A stretch of 64,000 bases of DNA from Polyangia bacterium (GTDB lineage: Bacteria > Myxococcota_A > Polyangia > Nannocystales > Nannocystaceae): contig JAUHWG010000023.1 of the NCBI GenBank assembly GCA_030424595.1, positions 62,001 to 126,000 of the forward strand, in the 5' to 3' direction. Both the position numbers and the translations under genes were made by a program. Positions 52,201-61,318 of the stretch are shown here, piece by piece. The notes beneath the pieces are model-generated. The model was not told the DNA's origin, ran no database searches, and saw nothing but the letters and a program-made list of their open reading frames with translations. Position 1 is the first letter of the stretch. Every line of letters begins with the position of its first letter.

Positions 52201-54148
52201 GGAGCCCCTCTATATCGCCGGGGTCAAACCCCTCTTGGTCGCGGATCTCGACGGGGACGGCAAGGCTGAGCTGATCGTCAGGAGCCACGATGAGGACGAG
52301 CGCGTCGAGGTCCTAGGTCTCGGCGACACGCCCCTCTCCCCCACCCTCAGCGAAGACCTCGAGCCCCGGCCCGTCCCCGCAACCATCGTCGACCCGAGGC
52401 TCGCCGCGGCCTGGCGGCGCGCCGAACAGCTGGTGGCGATCGGCGTTCCGCGCCGCTCTGCCGCCGAACTCTCGACGATAGGCCGGCTCTCCGGCTCTCC
52501 CGGTTCGGACATGCTCCTACGGGCAGGAGAGCTCTACGCGGGGCTCGGCGAGGATCTCCTGGCGGCCGAGAACTACCTCGCCGCTGCAGATCGGCCCGAC
52601 ATCGCCTCCCAGGCGCTGGCCGGCGCCGCGCAGGCTCAGCGGCGCCTCGGCAACCTCGCCGAAGCGCTCGATCTGACCCGTCGACGCTTCCCCTACGCCG
52701 ACGAGGATGAGCGACCCGCGATCGCGGCCGAGGAGGCGCTCTACGCCGCGGCGACCGCAGAGCGGCCCGAGGTGCTCCTGACCTTCGACCGCCCCCTGGA
52801 GCCGCAGTGGACGATCTCGGACCCGGTCGCGATGGGGCGCGACCTCGGCAAGAGGGCGCTCTCGCTGTGGGCGGCGGGGACCAACCAGCTCGGCTCCTTC
52901 CCGCTGACGTGGGACGGCGGACCGGCGGTGCTCGACGTCGAGTTCGAGGTCGACATCGCGGAGTGGGGCACCGAGATCATCGTCAGCCTCAACGCCCCGG
53001 ACGGCGAGCGATGGTTGACCGCGAGGGTCGGGGGCTATGGCCTCATCAACGCCACCAAGACTCAGGGCGCCGTCGACATTGGGCCCTCGAAGACGCAATA
53101 CAACGAGCTCACGTCGACCTTCCGCGCCCGCGTCGAGGTCTACCCCCAGCTCGATCTGATCCTGACGCGGCGCACCCTCGACGGCGAGGAGAGGCCCCTG
53201 TCTGTCGCGGCCAACCTGACCGCGCCAGAGCCCGGCCCGGTCGAGCTGCGGATCTCGAGCTCCACCGCCGCGCCCAACTTCGTCGGCCACGCCTGGATCC
53301 GCTCGGTCCGGGCCGAGGGATTTCGCGTCGGCGAAGACACAAAGGCCGAAGATGAGCGGGCGCGATGGATCGCCGAGCGCAAGCTAGAGCCCGCGCTCAA
53401 AGCCCTCGCGGACGCCCCCATCGACAGCGTCGAGCAGGTCTGGCGGATCGACGCGCTCCTCAGCACAGGCGCGATCGAGGCCGCTGCGGAGGCGATCGAA
53501 TCCCTCGATCGAGCGGCCCCTGAGGGACCGGTCGCCGTCGCCCTCTATCAGCGACTTCGCCGCGGCGACGCGTCTGCATGGCTCGCGGCGCAGCGCGCCT
53601 TCGGCCCTAAGCTCGTCGACCTCTTCCTCTCCCCGGGCATGCTGCACCTGCGCGACGAGGACGTCGAGCCGGCGCTCCGCCTCCTCAAGCCGTCGCCGCC
53701 ACCACACGAGGACTCCCCTCCAGCGACCCGCGCCGACGCAGACACCGACGACCGATCCGAAGAGACAGCAGAGGATGGAGAGGCGGAGAGCGGCGTCCGT
53801 GAGCGCCTACAGATGCTCCTGACGGACTATGCCCGCGGCCTCGCGCTCACCCGGGCCGGTCGCTACGACGCCGCCCAAGACGCCTTCGATGCCGCCATCG
53901 CCCGCGTCTCGGAGGACCTCCCGCAGTCTGAGCCGCTCAGGGCATCGCTCCTCCATCATCACCTCCACCTCGCGGCCAAGATGGGCGACCTCGAGACGGC
54001 GTTGATCTGGATCCGGGTCATCCTCGACGAGAGCCCCACCCCCTATCTCGAGCTCGAGCTCCTGCGCGCCAAAGGGGCGCTCACCGACCTCATCCCGCCT
54101 GCGACCTGGGAGGGCCTCCTCGGCGATGTTCAAGCCGCGAGGCCCTGA
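49265..54148 (+). CDS. Giant Ser/Thr protein kinase with FG-GAP/VCBS repeats
   Basis: The 1627-residue kinase begins with a ~170-residue Pro/Ala/Thr-rich N-terminal tail. The kinase domain (about 178-450) has GRGAMGIV, Lys210, H302RD, DFG and PEL. A TM helix follows (about 469-491). The outside part includes about five Asp-rich FG-GAP/VCBS calcium-binding strands (about residues 672-1010): VAHLDADGDGTDEIVL, VDLDRDGQREIYVV, VADLDDDGDDELVV, ADLDGDGQDELVLD and VADLDGDGKAELIV. A beta-rich domain (1150-1370) and C-terminal TPR-like helices complete it. The ATG at 49265 is preferred over GTG 49244. This looks like a receptor kinase sensing an extracellular ligand. Confidence 0.9.
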   Translation: MGGDGEERTPGGASIPSSLEATLRAREVTAPRGPDLAGTLPSTIPAEGDDRRPAQELLIADTRPPPSPEAKADAAPPLQAKVAAELGTAMTIARSDASPSLDQTRASSSGAAAGLATTALASLSEAMTMAAPTTDGSPVGASRPLDQTRARRPELPLRSPSLDTSAAALKETLASGRIGHFLLLRELGRGAMGIVLAAYDQELDRKVAIKLLHANHRQDASQGRSMLLREAQAMARLSHPNVVAVHEVGVVAGAVFVAMQYVEGVDLQQWLAAERRPWRELVTALREAGQGLVAAHAQGLIHRDFKPSNVLVGDDGRIRVADFGLATRRGGERVGPAHHGLELGGSTAETLANDQSLVGTPLYMAPELLRGESASPASDQYAFCVALYEALYDEVPFSGETLEELTASVLLDPLPPRPSSDVPEWIHAALVRGLARDPAERFESMAALVDLLGEDPEAERALRERRTRQIVAVITGTIALVVIVVATYGAVSKHLREREADTRLESLSAELQSLRSAGKEDDAQRLLEAFVSLPQNRGLAVVSRAYLLWAEVQADDAEAIDAYASAYISASRPTEEIAALRGLIDRLSRARLAAEAAAALKVMERLDQSEASTPRLRHIRLEAALAHRDLPTAAATLADSDDPNDQRWSELFTRLSRVTPLPNTPLASAHNGLNVAHLDADGDGTDEIVLTPHGQPLQLLTSEATPQRLRAIDLEDPHRTLHLAPIVAGEPLVLASYPGEEPMQFELRLLTYSEDGSTRIIDAWPDSSSFHAVTVDLDRDGQREIYVVTQAYTRRFWRIDRTADGQWSRKVAHTPTDAATSDLMNVLVADLDDDGDDELVVAAGPWKAYDLRVFKPTGGRGLDLVARRSFGSFGGVIAMRMPGPDLVAFQKLDAQIAPDRFPQDSPLGEPAGLYIVGMSGRTLDDLAFASRGTGAPSRQRPRLGIIRSADLDGDGQDELVLDAHEHGTALARFSPGSPLEPLYIAGVKPLLVADLDGDGKAELIVRSHDEDERVEVLGLGDTPLSPTLSEDLEPRPVPATIVDPRLAAAWRRAEQLVAIGVPRRSAAELSTIGRLSGSPGSDMLLRAGELYAGLGEDLLAAENYLAAADRPDIASQALAGAAQAQRRLGNLAEALDLTRRRFPYADEDERPAIAAEEALYAAATAERPEVLLTFDRPLEPQWTISDPVAMGRDLGKRALSLWAAGTNQLGSFPLTWDGGPAVLDVEFEVDIAEWGTEIIVSLNAPDGERWLTARVGGYGLINATKTQGAVDIGPSKTQYNELTSTFRARVEVYPQLDLILTRRTLDGEERPLSVAANLTAPEPGPVELRISSSTAAPNFVGHAWIRSVRAEGFRVGEDTKAEDERARWIAERKLEPALKALADAPIDSVEQVWRIDALLSTGAIEAAAEAIESLDRAAPEGPVAVALYQRLRRGDASAWLAAQRAFGPKLVDLFLSPGMLHLRDEDVEPALRLLKPSPPPHEDSPPATRADADTDDRSEETAEDGEAESGVRERLQMLLTDYARGLALTRAGRYDAAQDAFDAAIARVSEDLPQSEPLRASLLHHHLHLAAKMGDLETALIWIRVILDESPTPYLELELLRAKGALTDLIPPATWEGLLGDVQAARP

Positions 54149-54286
54149 GCCGAGCTCTTCGTAGCGCTGTGGGCATAGGCAGCGGTCCGGAGGCCGCGCC
54201 GCGCCGCGCCGAGGCCCAGGTCATCGGGGCCGACCACAGAGCGTCGATTTGACCGCCCCACCAAAGCCGCCTATGAAGCACCTCGG

Positions 54287-54706
54287 ATGAAAAAGCGCCT
54301 AGAGACCCTCTTCGCGGAGTTCGGTGCGATCGCGATCACCATCTACTTCACGATCTTCGGGCTCACCCTGGGGTCTTTCGCCATCGCCCTCAACGCCGGT
54401 CTCGAGGTCGAGGGCGTCGCTGGTGGCACCGGCACTCTCGCGGCCGCCTGGGTCGCCACCAAGCTGACCCAGCCCCTGCGGATCATCGCGACGCTCGTCC
54501 TGACACCGCTCGTCGCCGGGATCATCCACCGGATCCGCGGGACCAAGCCCGAGACCGCATCGTCAACGAAGGTCGCCGCCGAGAACGCCGCCGAGCCCTC
54601 CGCCGATAACGCCGCCGAGCCCTCTGCTGAGGCCGCCGCCGAGCCCTCCGCCGAGCCCTCCGCCGAGACCACGCGGCCGAGTTCGAGGGCCGACGAGGCG
54701 CGCTAG
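54287..54706 (+). CDS. DUF1279 domain protein with Ala/Pro/Glu-rich tail
   Basis: The 139-residue protein starts MKKRLETLFAEFGAIAITIY, the DUF1279 (FAM210-like) opening, with two membrane helices (AIAITIYFTIFGLTLGSFAIA and IIATLVLTPLVAGII). The C-terminus is a low-complexity (A)AEPSAE repeat (residues ~100-130), encoded by GCCGAGCCCTCCGCC units at about 54575-54670. The family's role is unclear. The tail is probably disordered. Confidence 0.8.
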   Translation: MKKRLETLFAEFGAIAITIYFTIFGLTLGSFAIALNAGLEVEGVAGGTGTLAAAWVATKLTQPLRIIATLVLTPLVAGIIHRIRGTKPETASSTKVAAENAAEPSADNAAEPSAEAAAEPSAEPSAETTRPSSRADEAR

Positions 54707-55098
54707 AGCTTCGCTCTGCGTGCGCGACCCCTGCGAGCCCGCGCACAGACGTGAGGCCGTCGACCTCCATAGGAGGACCGACGGCTCAGCTGCTCCCATG
54801 ACGCCGATCGTCGCGCTGAGAGAACGCGACGCGCGGGGCGTGGATCGACCCGCTCTCCAGGCGAGCCCCACCGACCTTCGCGCCACGGGCCGCTGCGCGG
54901 ATCGTTCGCCGACTTCGGCGGGGCTGGCCTCGAGATCCACCGTCGACCGCCCCCCGGCGTCGCCGCGATCGCCTCCTGGTCCGCCGCGAGCCCGGGCACG
55001 GCGACCGCTCACGAGCTCCTGGCGCCGCTGCCCCGGAGGCCCTGACCGCTCGTCGGCTCGCGCTTGGGGGCGACGCGGGGGCGGTCCATCGTCCTCCC
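54707..55098. other. Intergenic region, no supported gene
   Basis: Neither strand gives a convincing product. The leftward frame across 54703-54999 has an unusual composition, and short stretches on the plus strand look weakly protein-like. I see no promoter or terminator. Confidence 0.45.
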
Positions 55099-55746
55099 AT
55101 GACACGCGTTCAGCTCTCACTGGCCCTGACCTGCGCCCTCGCGACGCTGGGATGCCCCGGCGACGACGATCCCGAGAACCAAGGCTCCGTGACGTCGACG
55201 TCGACCGCGACGGGCGAGAGCCCTGGCGCGGAGTCGACGGGCTCCGCGGCCTCGACGAGCACCGGCGAGGACACCTCGACGGGCGGAGACAGCTCGACCT
55301 CGACGACCCAGGGCCCACCCGAGGTCGTCCCGGTCGACCGCGCGCTCATCGAGCGCTACGCCGGTCCGTGGTCCGGCCCGGTCAGCATGACCCCGTGGGG
55401 CGTGATCCCGGAGTTCCCGGTCGACTTCATCTGGGAGGGCGACGACCTCCTCTCCTCGCAGACCCTGATCCCAGACTCCGACGGCTACTTCATCTTCACC
55501 TTCGCCGAGACAGAGAGCGGATCGTGGTCGCTCGTCGAGGAGGGGAAGCTCCCGGGAGGTCCGACCCAGAGCTACACCCTCGATCCCGTCGAGGTGAGCG
55601 GTGACACGAGCCGCTGGGTCTACCTCCCAGACCCGGACCTCCTCGCCCTCCAGATCACCGTGAGCGACGCGGAGCTGGTCTTCGAGACCTACCTCCGAGG
55701 CGAGTCCCACGCGACCTTCAACCTCGCGCCCAACCCCGGCTCATGA
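55099..55746 (+). CDS. Lipoprotein, operonic with LytS/LytTR system
   Basis: The 215-residue protein has a signal peptide with lipobox ATLGC, a Ser/Thr/Gly stalk (residues 25-75) and a C-terminal beta-rich domain (LIERYAGPWSGPVSMTPWGV ... FTFAETESGSWSLVEEGKLP ... LDPVEVSGDTSRWVYLPD). It resembles the DUF1579/lipocalin-like class, but the match is weak. Its stop overlaps the LytS start by 4 bp (ATGA at 55743), so a role as a sensory or target component of that system is plausible. Confidence 0.72.
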   Translation: MTRVQLSLALTCALATLGCPGDDDPENQGSVTSTSTATGESPGAESTGSAASTSTGEDTSTGGDSSTSTTQGPPEVVPVDRALIERYAGPWSGPVSMTPWGVIPEFPVDFIWEGDDLLSSQTLIPDSDGYFIFTFAETESGSWSLVEEGKLPGGPTQSYTLDPVEVSGDTSRWVYLPDPDLLALQITVSDAELVFETYLRGESHATFNLAPNPGS

Positions 55747-56888
55747 CCCCTCGGGAGTCGAGTAGACTGCGATCGATGGCCGAGGAGGCGACCCAGACGA
55801 CGAGCCCCTCCCGCCTGCGGGCGTGGGCCGAGGAGCTCCGCCTCTACGGCTGGATCCACCCGGTCCTAGGGCTCGTGCTGACCGTCGCCTCGACCAGCCC
55901 CGCCCGCGTCGGCTGGGCTCGCGCCGGCCACCGCCTCCTGATCTCCGAGCTCTTCTTCTGCACGATCGGCCTCGTCGTCACCGCGATCTACGCGACCTGG
56001 GCCAATCGCCTCCTCGCGCGCAGCGGACACTCGAGCCCCGCAGGGGCGATGATCCACGCCGCGACCCTCGTCGCCGGGACTGGCATCGGCGGAGAGCTCG
56101 CGCTCCTCGCCCTGCCCTACATCGACCCCTCCTCGGCGCCCGCCGACGTCCGGCCGACGCTCTGGCGCATCGGCTTCTCGATCGGCGCTCTCACGGCGAT
56201 CGCGGGCGCCTTCTACGATCGGCTGCGCACCCGCGCCGACAACCTCGAGCTTCGCGCCGCCCAGGCCGACCGGGAGCGCATGCGAGCCCAGCTCCTCGCC
56301 GCCCAGGCGCGCATGCACCCGCACTTCCTCTTCAACAGCCTCAACACCCTCGCGGATCTGATCGAGGTCGACCCGGAGACCGCCGTCGACGCGACCGAGC
56401 GCCTCTCGTCGCTGCTCCGCTACGCCCTCGAAGGCGAGCGCCTGCCGCAGGTCCCGCTCTCCCGCGAGCTCCAGGTCATCGACGACTATATCGCCCTCGA
56501 GCGACTCCGCTTCGAGGAGCGCCTCCGCTTCGTCGCCGACGTCGACCCCGCGGCGCGCGAGGTGCCGGTCCCCCCCTTCATCCTCCAGCCGGTCGTCGAG
56601 AACGCGATCAAGCACGGCGTCGCCAAGTCCCGCAGGGGCGCCACCGTCAGGCTCTCGGCGCGCCTGCTCGCGGCGGCGGACGAGCGCCAGCTCCTCGAGC
56701 TTCAGGTCGAAGACGACGCGGTGGCGGAGTCCCCCGCGCCTGGCACGAAGTCCGGCCATGAGGATCTCCGACTGCGCCTCAGGCTTCTCTACGGCGACCA
56801 CGCTACGCTCGAGTCCGGACCCCGCCCAGGGGGGGGCTACCTCGTCCGCATCACCCTGGATCCCCGCGCACTGGAGCCCACGTCATGA
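55743..56888 (+). CDS. LytS/YpdA-type sensor histidine kinase
   Basis: The 381-residue kinase has about four N-terminal membrane helices (40-160), a short coiled coil, and the His_kinase signature MHPHFLFNSLNTLADLIEVD with phosphoacceptor His194. The HATPase has N box VENAIKHGV. The usual G-box (GxGLxN) is replaced by GTKSGHEDLRLRLRLLYG, missing part of the glycine loop. It starts at 55743 overlapping the lipoprotein stop, or at the internal Met 55776. It overlaps the regulator by 4 bp (56885), an operon. Confidence 0.88.
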   Translation: MTPRESSRLRSMAEEATQTTSPSRLRAWAEELRLYGWIHPVLGLVLTVASTSPARVGWARAGHRLLISELFFCTIGLVVTAIYATWANRLLARSGHSSPAGAMIHAATLVAGTGIGGELALLALPYIDPSSAPADVRPTLWRIGFSIGALTAIAGAFYDRLRTRADNLELRAAQADRERMRAQLLAAQARMHPHFLFNSLNTLADLIEVDPETAVDATERLSSLLRYALEGERLPQVPLSRELQVIDDYIALERLRFEERLRFVADVDPAAREVPVPPFILQPVVENAIKHGVAKSRRGATVRLSARLLAAADERQLLELQVEDDAVAESPAPGTKSGHEDLRLRLRLLYGDHATLESGPRPGGGYLVRITLDPRALEPTS

Positions 56889-57628
56889 TCCTACGCGCCC
56901 TCATCGTCGACGATGAAGTCCCCGCCCGCCGCCGCCTGCGGCGAAAGCTCGAGCGGATCGACGGCCTCGAGATCATCGGCGAGGCCGTCGACGGCCTCGA
57001 CGCCCTCGCCAAGATCGCCGACGACCCGCCCGACCTCCTCTTCCTCGACATCGACATGCCCGAGCTCGACGGCCTCCAGCTCGCCGCTGACGCGCCGAGG
57101 ACCCACATCATCTTCGTCACCGCCCACGCCGAGCACGCGATCCAAGCGTTCGAGCTCGCGGCGATCGACTACCTCCTCAAGCCCGTCCGCGAGGACCGCC
57201 TGCGCGAAGCGGTCGACCGTGTCCGCGCGCGGCGATCCCCGACCAGCCAGGCCCAGCTCGCCGCGGCGCTCCGCTCTCTCCTGCCCCGCGAGGCCCCCGT
57301 CCCGCGCCTCACCGCGACCCAGGGGGACATCGTCCATGTCTTCGACGCCCGCAGGATCGAGCGCCTCTCGGCGGCCAACCGCTATGTCCGCTTCGTCCTC
57401 GACGGACACGAGCACCTCCTCGACGACAGCCTCAACACCCTCGAAGAGCGCCTCGGGCCCTACGACTTCGTCCGGGTCCACCGCGCCGAGCTCGTCAACC
57501 TCAAGTTCGTCCGCAGCCTCCGGCGCATGGGGGCCACGGCCGACCTCGAGCTCCTCTCCGGCGCTCGGGTGAAGGTCAGCCGCCGGCTCCTCCCGGAGCT
57601 CGAGCGCCGTCTCGGAGCCCGCCGCTGA
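56885..57628 (+). CDS. LytTR-family response regulator
   Basis: The 247-residue regulator has a receiver domain with acidic pair Asp9/Asp10, phosphoacceptor Asp55 in LLFLDIDMPELDG and the Lys of LLKPV near 104. A LytTR DNA-binding domain covers ~140-245 (RIERLSAANRYVRFVLDG ... DFVRVHRAELVNLKFVRSL). It is co-translated with the LytS kinase, which should phosphorylate it. Length and order are standard for AlgR/LytR types. Confidence 0.95.
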   Translation: MILRALIVDDEVPARRRLRRKLERIDGLEIIGEAVDGLDALAKIADDPPDLLFLDIDMPELDGLQLAADAPRTHIIFVTAHAEHAIQAFELAAIDYLLKPVREDRLREAVDRVRARRSPTSQAQLAAALRSLLPREAPVPRLTATQGDIVHVFDARRIERLSAANRYVRFVLDGHEHLLDDSLNTLEERLGPYDFVRVHRAELVNLKFVRSLRRMGATADLELLSGARVKVSRRLLPELERRLGARR

Positions 57629-57820
57629 GCTGCCGCCGACGGAGCTCCCCCCCTCGGCCGGCCCTCAAGAAAGTCCTCTACGAACGCAGTTGTGGGCTCG
57701 ACTGCGGCCGCCGTGGATCGGCGTCAGCCGGTGAGTCCCTCCGCCAGAGCTCGCGGCGCAGCCCGGCGGACCGACGATCGAGACGCGAGAGCACACGGGA
57801 CTCGCACCACGGTCGGCTAG
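57629..57820. repeat. CTAG-ended repeat, copy D (degenerate)
   Basis: The right end 57784-57820 reads GCGAGAGCACACGGGAC ... CACGGTCGGCTAG. Its reverse complement contains GTCCCGTGTGCTCTCGCG, an exact 18-bp match to copy A at 11304-11321. The CTAG at 57817-57820 provides the stop of the bestrophin gene. A weak match to the core (ACGAACGCAGTTGTGGGC) lies at about 57679-57696, but no matching left arm is left. Confidence 0.6.
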
Positions 57821-58845
57821 TACAGGATCCAGCCGGCGGGCTTCTCCCCCTCGGGGACCTCCTCCTCGCCGAGGAGCTGCCTGAGATCGCGCTCGATGGT
57901 GCGACAGATGGCGTTCATCGGCACGTCGTTCATGCTCCGTTCAAAGGGGTCCTCGCTGGCGTCGCCGATCGCCTCGATCGTCATGAAGACCCACGAGATC
58001 AGCATGCTCGCGAGGACCATCGGCAACGCGGGGGTGATGGTCTCCAAGACACCGACGGCCTTGTCGACCTGGGCGCCGAAGACGTCCAGAAGACCCAGCG
58101 GCACCAGGGCGACGAAGGTGCGGGTGAAGACTCGGCTGTACTCCGCGTATTGCCGCGGAAAGGGTGTGCCCTTGATCCGCTCGCACTTCCCCTGATGCTC
58201 GTAACACTCCGTGACCTTCTCCATCAGCGCGATCTGGTGGAAGAGATCGAGCTTCGAGCCCTTGACCAAGCGCGCCAGCTCCTGGGCCTGGCGGCTCAGG
58301 AGATGGGTCGCCGGGTTGACCATCGCCGTGACCTCGGCGAGCTCCTCTCGGCCCAGGAGCGGCGCGAGCTCGGCCTCCCAATCGTTGCGCATCACGTCGC
58401 CGTGCGCCTCGAGGCGCCGCTTGGTCGCCCTCGCCGGCTTGTGATGGAAGCGGGAGACCTTGCGGAGCTGGAGGCGGACCGCGTTGGCCCAGGCGAGCTG
58501 GCGATAGATCAAGGTCCGCCGCAGCGCGTGGGCCTCCGCGCTCGGATCGTCGACCGCGACATAGCTCATCACCGCCGCCGCCCAGCACCTCGAGGTGTTG
58601 ACGATCCCGCCCCAGATCGTCCGCCCCTCCCAGAAGCGCTCGTAGGCCGCGTTGTTCTTGAAGCCGACGTAGAAGGCGACCGCTGTGCCGACGGTCGAGA
58701 TCGGCAGGAAGGGCAGGCGGAGGAAGTGAAGCTCCCCGTAGGCGTAGAGCGCGAAGATCGTCAACGACCAGAGGAGAGAGAGCAGCAGGCTCGGCGCGGC
58801 GAAGGCGAGGATCTGACCGACGCTGAAGCGACGCTGGATGATCAT
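57817..58845 (-). CDS. Bestrophin-like anion channel (UPF0187/YneE family)
   Basis: The 342-residue membrane protein shows the bestrophin pattern: helices QILAFAAPSLLLSLLWSLTI and LPISTVGTAVAFYVGFKNNA, the conserved NNAAYERFWEGRTIWGGIVN motif, and a C-terminal helix region with PLGLLDVFG and DPFERSMNDVPMNAICRTIE, which bears the acidic cluster. Bacterial homologues are anion or cation channels. It is a single gene. Its TAG stop is in the CTAG end of repeat copy D. Confidence 0.9.
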   Translation of the reverse strand: MIIQRRFSVGQILAFAAPSLLLSLLWSLTIFALYAYGELHFLRLPFLPISTVGTAVAFYVGFKNNAAYERFWEGRTIWGGIVNTSRCWAAAVMSYVAVDDPSAEAHALRRTLIYRQLAWANAVRLQLRKVSRFHHKPARATKRRLEAHGDVMRNDWEAELAPLLGREELAEVTAMVNPATHLLSRQAQELARLVKGSKLDLFHQIALMEKVTECYEHQGKCERIKGTPFPRQYAEYSRVFTRTFVALVPLGLLDVFGAQVDKAVGVLETITPALPMVLASMLISWVFMTIEAIGDASEDPFERSMNDVPMNAICRTIERDLRQLLGEEEVPEGEKPAGWILY

Positions 58846-58883
58846 GCCCCATCCTCAGCGCCCGAGACGTCGCGCGCAACAGA

Positions 58884-58951
58884 TCGGCGCAGGGGTCGGC
58901 GCAGGGGTCGGCGCAGGGGTCGGCGCAGGTCGGCGCAGGGGTCGGCGCAGG
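58884..58951. repeat. 12-bp tandem repeat, six copies
   Basis: TCGGCGCAGGGG is repeated with two 10-bp variants from 58884 to 58951 in the gap before the kinase gene. It lies upstream of the bestrophin start (58845). Confidence 0.9.
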
Positions 58952-59055
58952 AGTCCGCGGAGGGGTCGGCCGCTCGCGTCGCCGCGCAAATCACGCGACG
59001 AACACTGCATGCGGAGAGAGCATCACGCGCTCGTTGAGCGCGGCCACCGGAGGCG

Positions 59056-60716
59056 CTACGAGCCCGTTCGTCGGCGGCAGATCGTGACCATCGACAGGAT
59101 CTTGCGGTCCGAGAAGCTCTCGCCCTCGGCGATGCACTTGCGGTAGTCGCCACCCTCGAGGTGAGCCTTGACCCGGAGCCCGGCCCGCTCGACCGGGTCG
59201 CTCCAGCAGCGAGCGTCTGCCGTGTGACGGAGCACCCCAGACCAATCGTAGCTCCGCCGGCTCTCGGCCGCCGACTGCCGGCTCAGCTCGCAACGGGCGA
59301 GATCGGGAGATCGTCGCGGGGGAGACCGGGTGTCCGCTCGGCCTCGCTTGTCGGCCGGAGGAGCGGCGTCGGCCGCCCCTGAGCTCTGGTTCTCCGACAG
59401 CTCCACGCCCCCTCCGGCGACCGAGCTCGCGACGGCCCCGCTCGGCGGTGCTGCGTCGCCCTCGGCCCCGCGCGCAGGCTCGACGACCGCCGCGGAAGGC
59501 CCCGGAGCAGCCATGAGATCCCCACGGGGCCCGACCCGCGCGAGCTCGGACGATAGCCTGGCCCCCTCGGCGACGGCGTCCTCCCCTGCCCCTGCGGCCA
59601 CATCTGAGGTCTCCGCAGGCTCGCGACCGACGACCGCGTACACAGAGGCGACGACGACGAGAAGGGCGACGGAGCCTAGCCCTAGGTACCAGGGCGCGCT
59701 CCGCCGGCGAGGCCGCGGGCCGATGATCGGATCGCCGAGGATCGACCGGAGCTCGGACTCGAGCGCGGCCGCTGAGGGGAGCCTCTGCGCGGGCTCGCGG
59801 GTGAGGCAGCGATCGACGAGGGAGACCAGCGCTGGCGGGAGGTCGTCCCGCTCGCTCGCGATCGACGGCGCCGGAGCCTGGCGCTTGCGAGCGATGAGCG
59901 CGAAGGGATCCTCGCGGGCGAAGGGCGCTTCGCCGCTGAGCGCGTGGTAGAGGACGCAGCCGAGGGCGTAGATGTCCATCTGCGGGGTCGGCACGAGGGA
60001 GTCCACCTGCTCCGGCGCCATGTAGAGCGGAGTGCCGAGGAGCTGGCCCGGACGGGTCATCCGAAGATCGAGCTCCTGCGACATGTCCGCGGCGATCCCG
60101 AAGTCGAGGATCTTCGGCCGCAGCCGCTCCCCGTCGTCGCAGAGCATGATGTTGCTCGGCTTCAGATCGCGGTGGACAAGCCCCGCCCGATGGGCCGCTG
60201 CGAGGGCGTTCGCGACCTCCGCGAGGAGCGAGCAGGCCTCGCGCCAGGGCAGCGGCGCCCGCTCATCAAACGCGGCGGCGAGGGTCTGGCCCTTCAACCT
60301 CTCCATGACCAGGAAGAGGCGACCGTCGGCGAGCTCGCCGCTGTCGAGGACGTCGACGATCCCGGGGTGGGATATGGCCGCGGTCGCCCGACCTTCAGCG
60401 GCAAAGCGACGCGCGGCGACCACCCCACCCCCGCCGGCACAGGCGAGGACCTTCACCGCGACCGGCCTGCCAAGACCGACGTGCTCACCGCTGTAGACGC
60501 GGCCCATCCCACCGCGGCCGATCTGCTCGCCTATCCGGTATCGCCCGCTCAGGAGTGAGCCCTCGCCGAGGAGGTCGTCGCCGAGGAGCGTGTCGCCGGT
60601 GAGCAACCCGGGGGCCTCGTCCGTCGCCTGCCAGGTCTGGTCGGCGCACTCAGGCGTACCTCCCTCTGGGGAGCCCGAGCGAGCCCCGTCGTCCCTCAGA
60701 ATATCGACGTCGTGGA

Positions 60717-60720
<4 letters not shown>
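59056..60720 (-). CDS. Membrane Ser/Thr protein kinase, last gene of the FHA-EBP operon
   Basis: The 554-residue kinase has GRGGMGRVY, Lys90, HRDLKPSN at 183-190, DFG at 206-208 and APEQ. A TM helix (about 345-370) follows, then a low-complexity extracytoplasmic tail with cysteines (LARCELSRQSAAES, DARCWSD, DYRKCIAEG). The start at ATG 60720 overlaps the stop of the upstream lipoprotein gene (ATGA at 60717-60720); ATG 60726 is possible. As the final gene of a four-gene operon with an FHA activator, it probably provides the phosphothreonine read by that FHA domain. Confidence 0.92.
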
Positions 60721-61313
<593 letters not shown>

Positions 61314-61318
61314 GTTGG

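Noticed and set aside
54707..55098. Weak coding potential in both strands
   Set aside because: No start with RBS, no recognisable motif and atypical amino-acid composition; left as intergenic.
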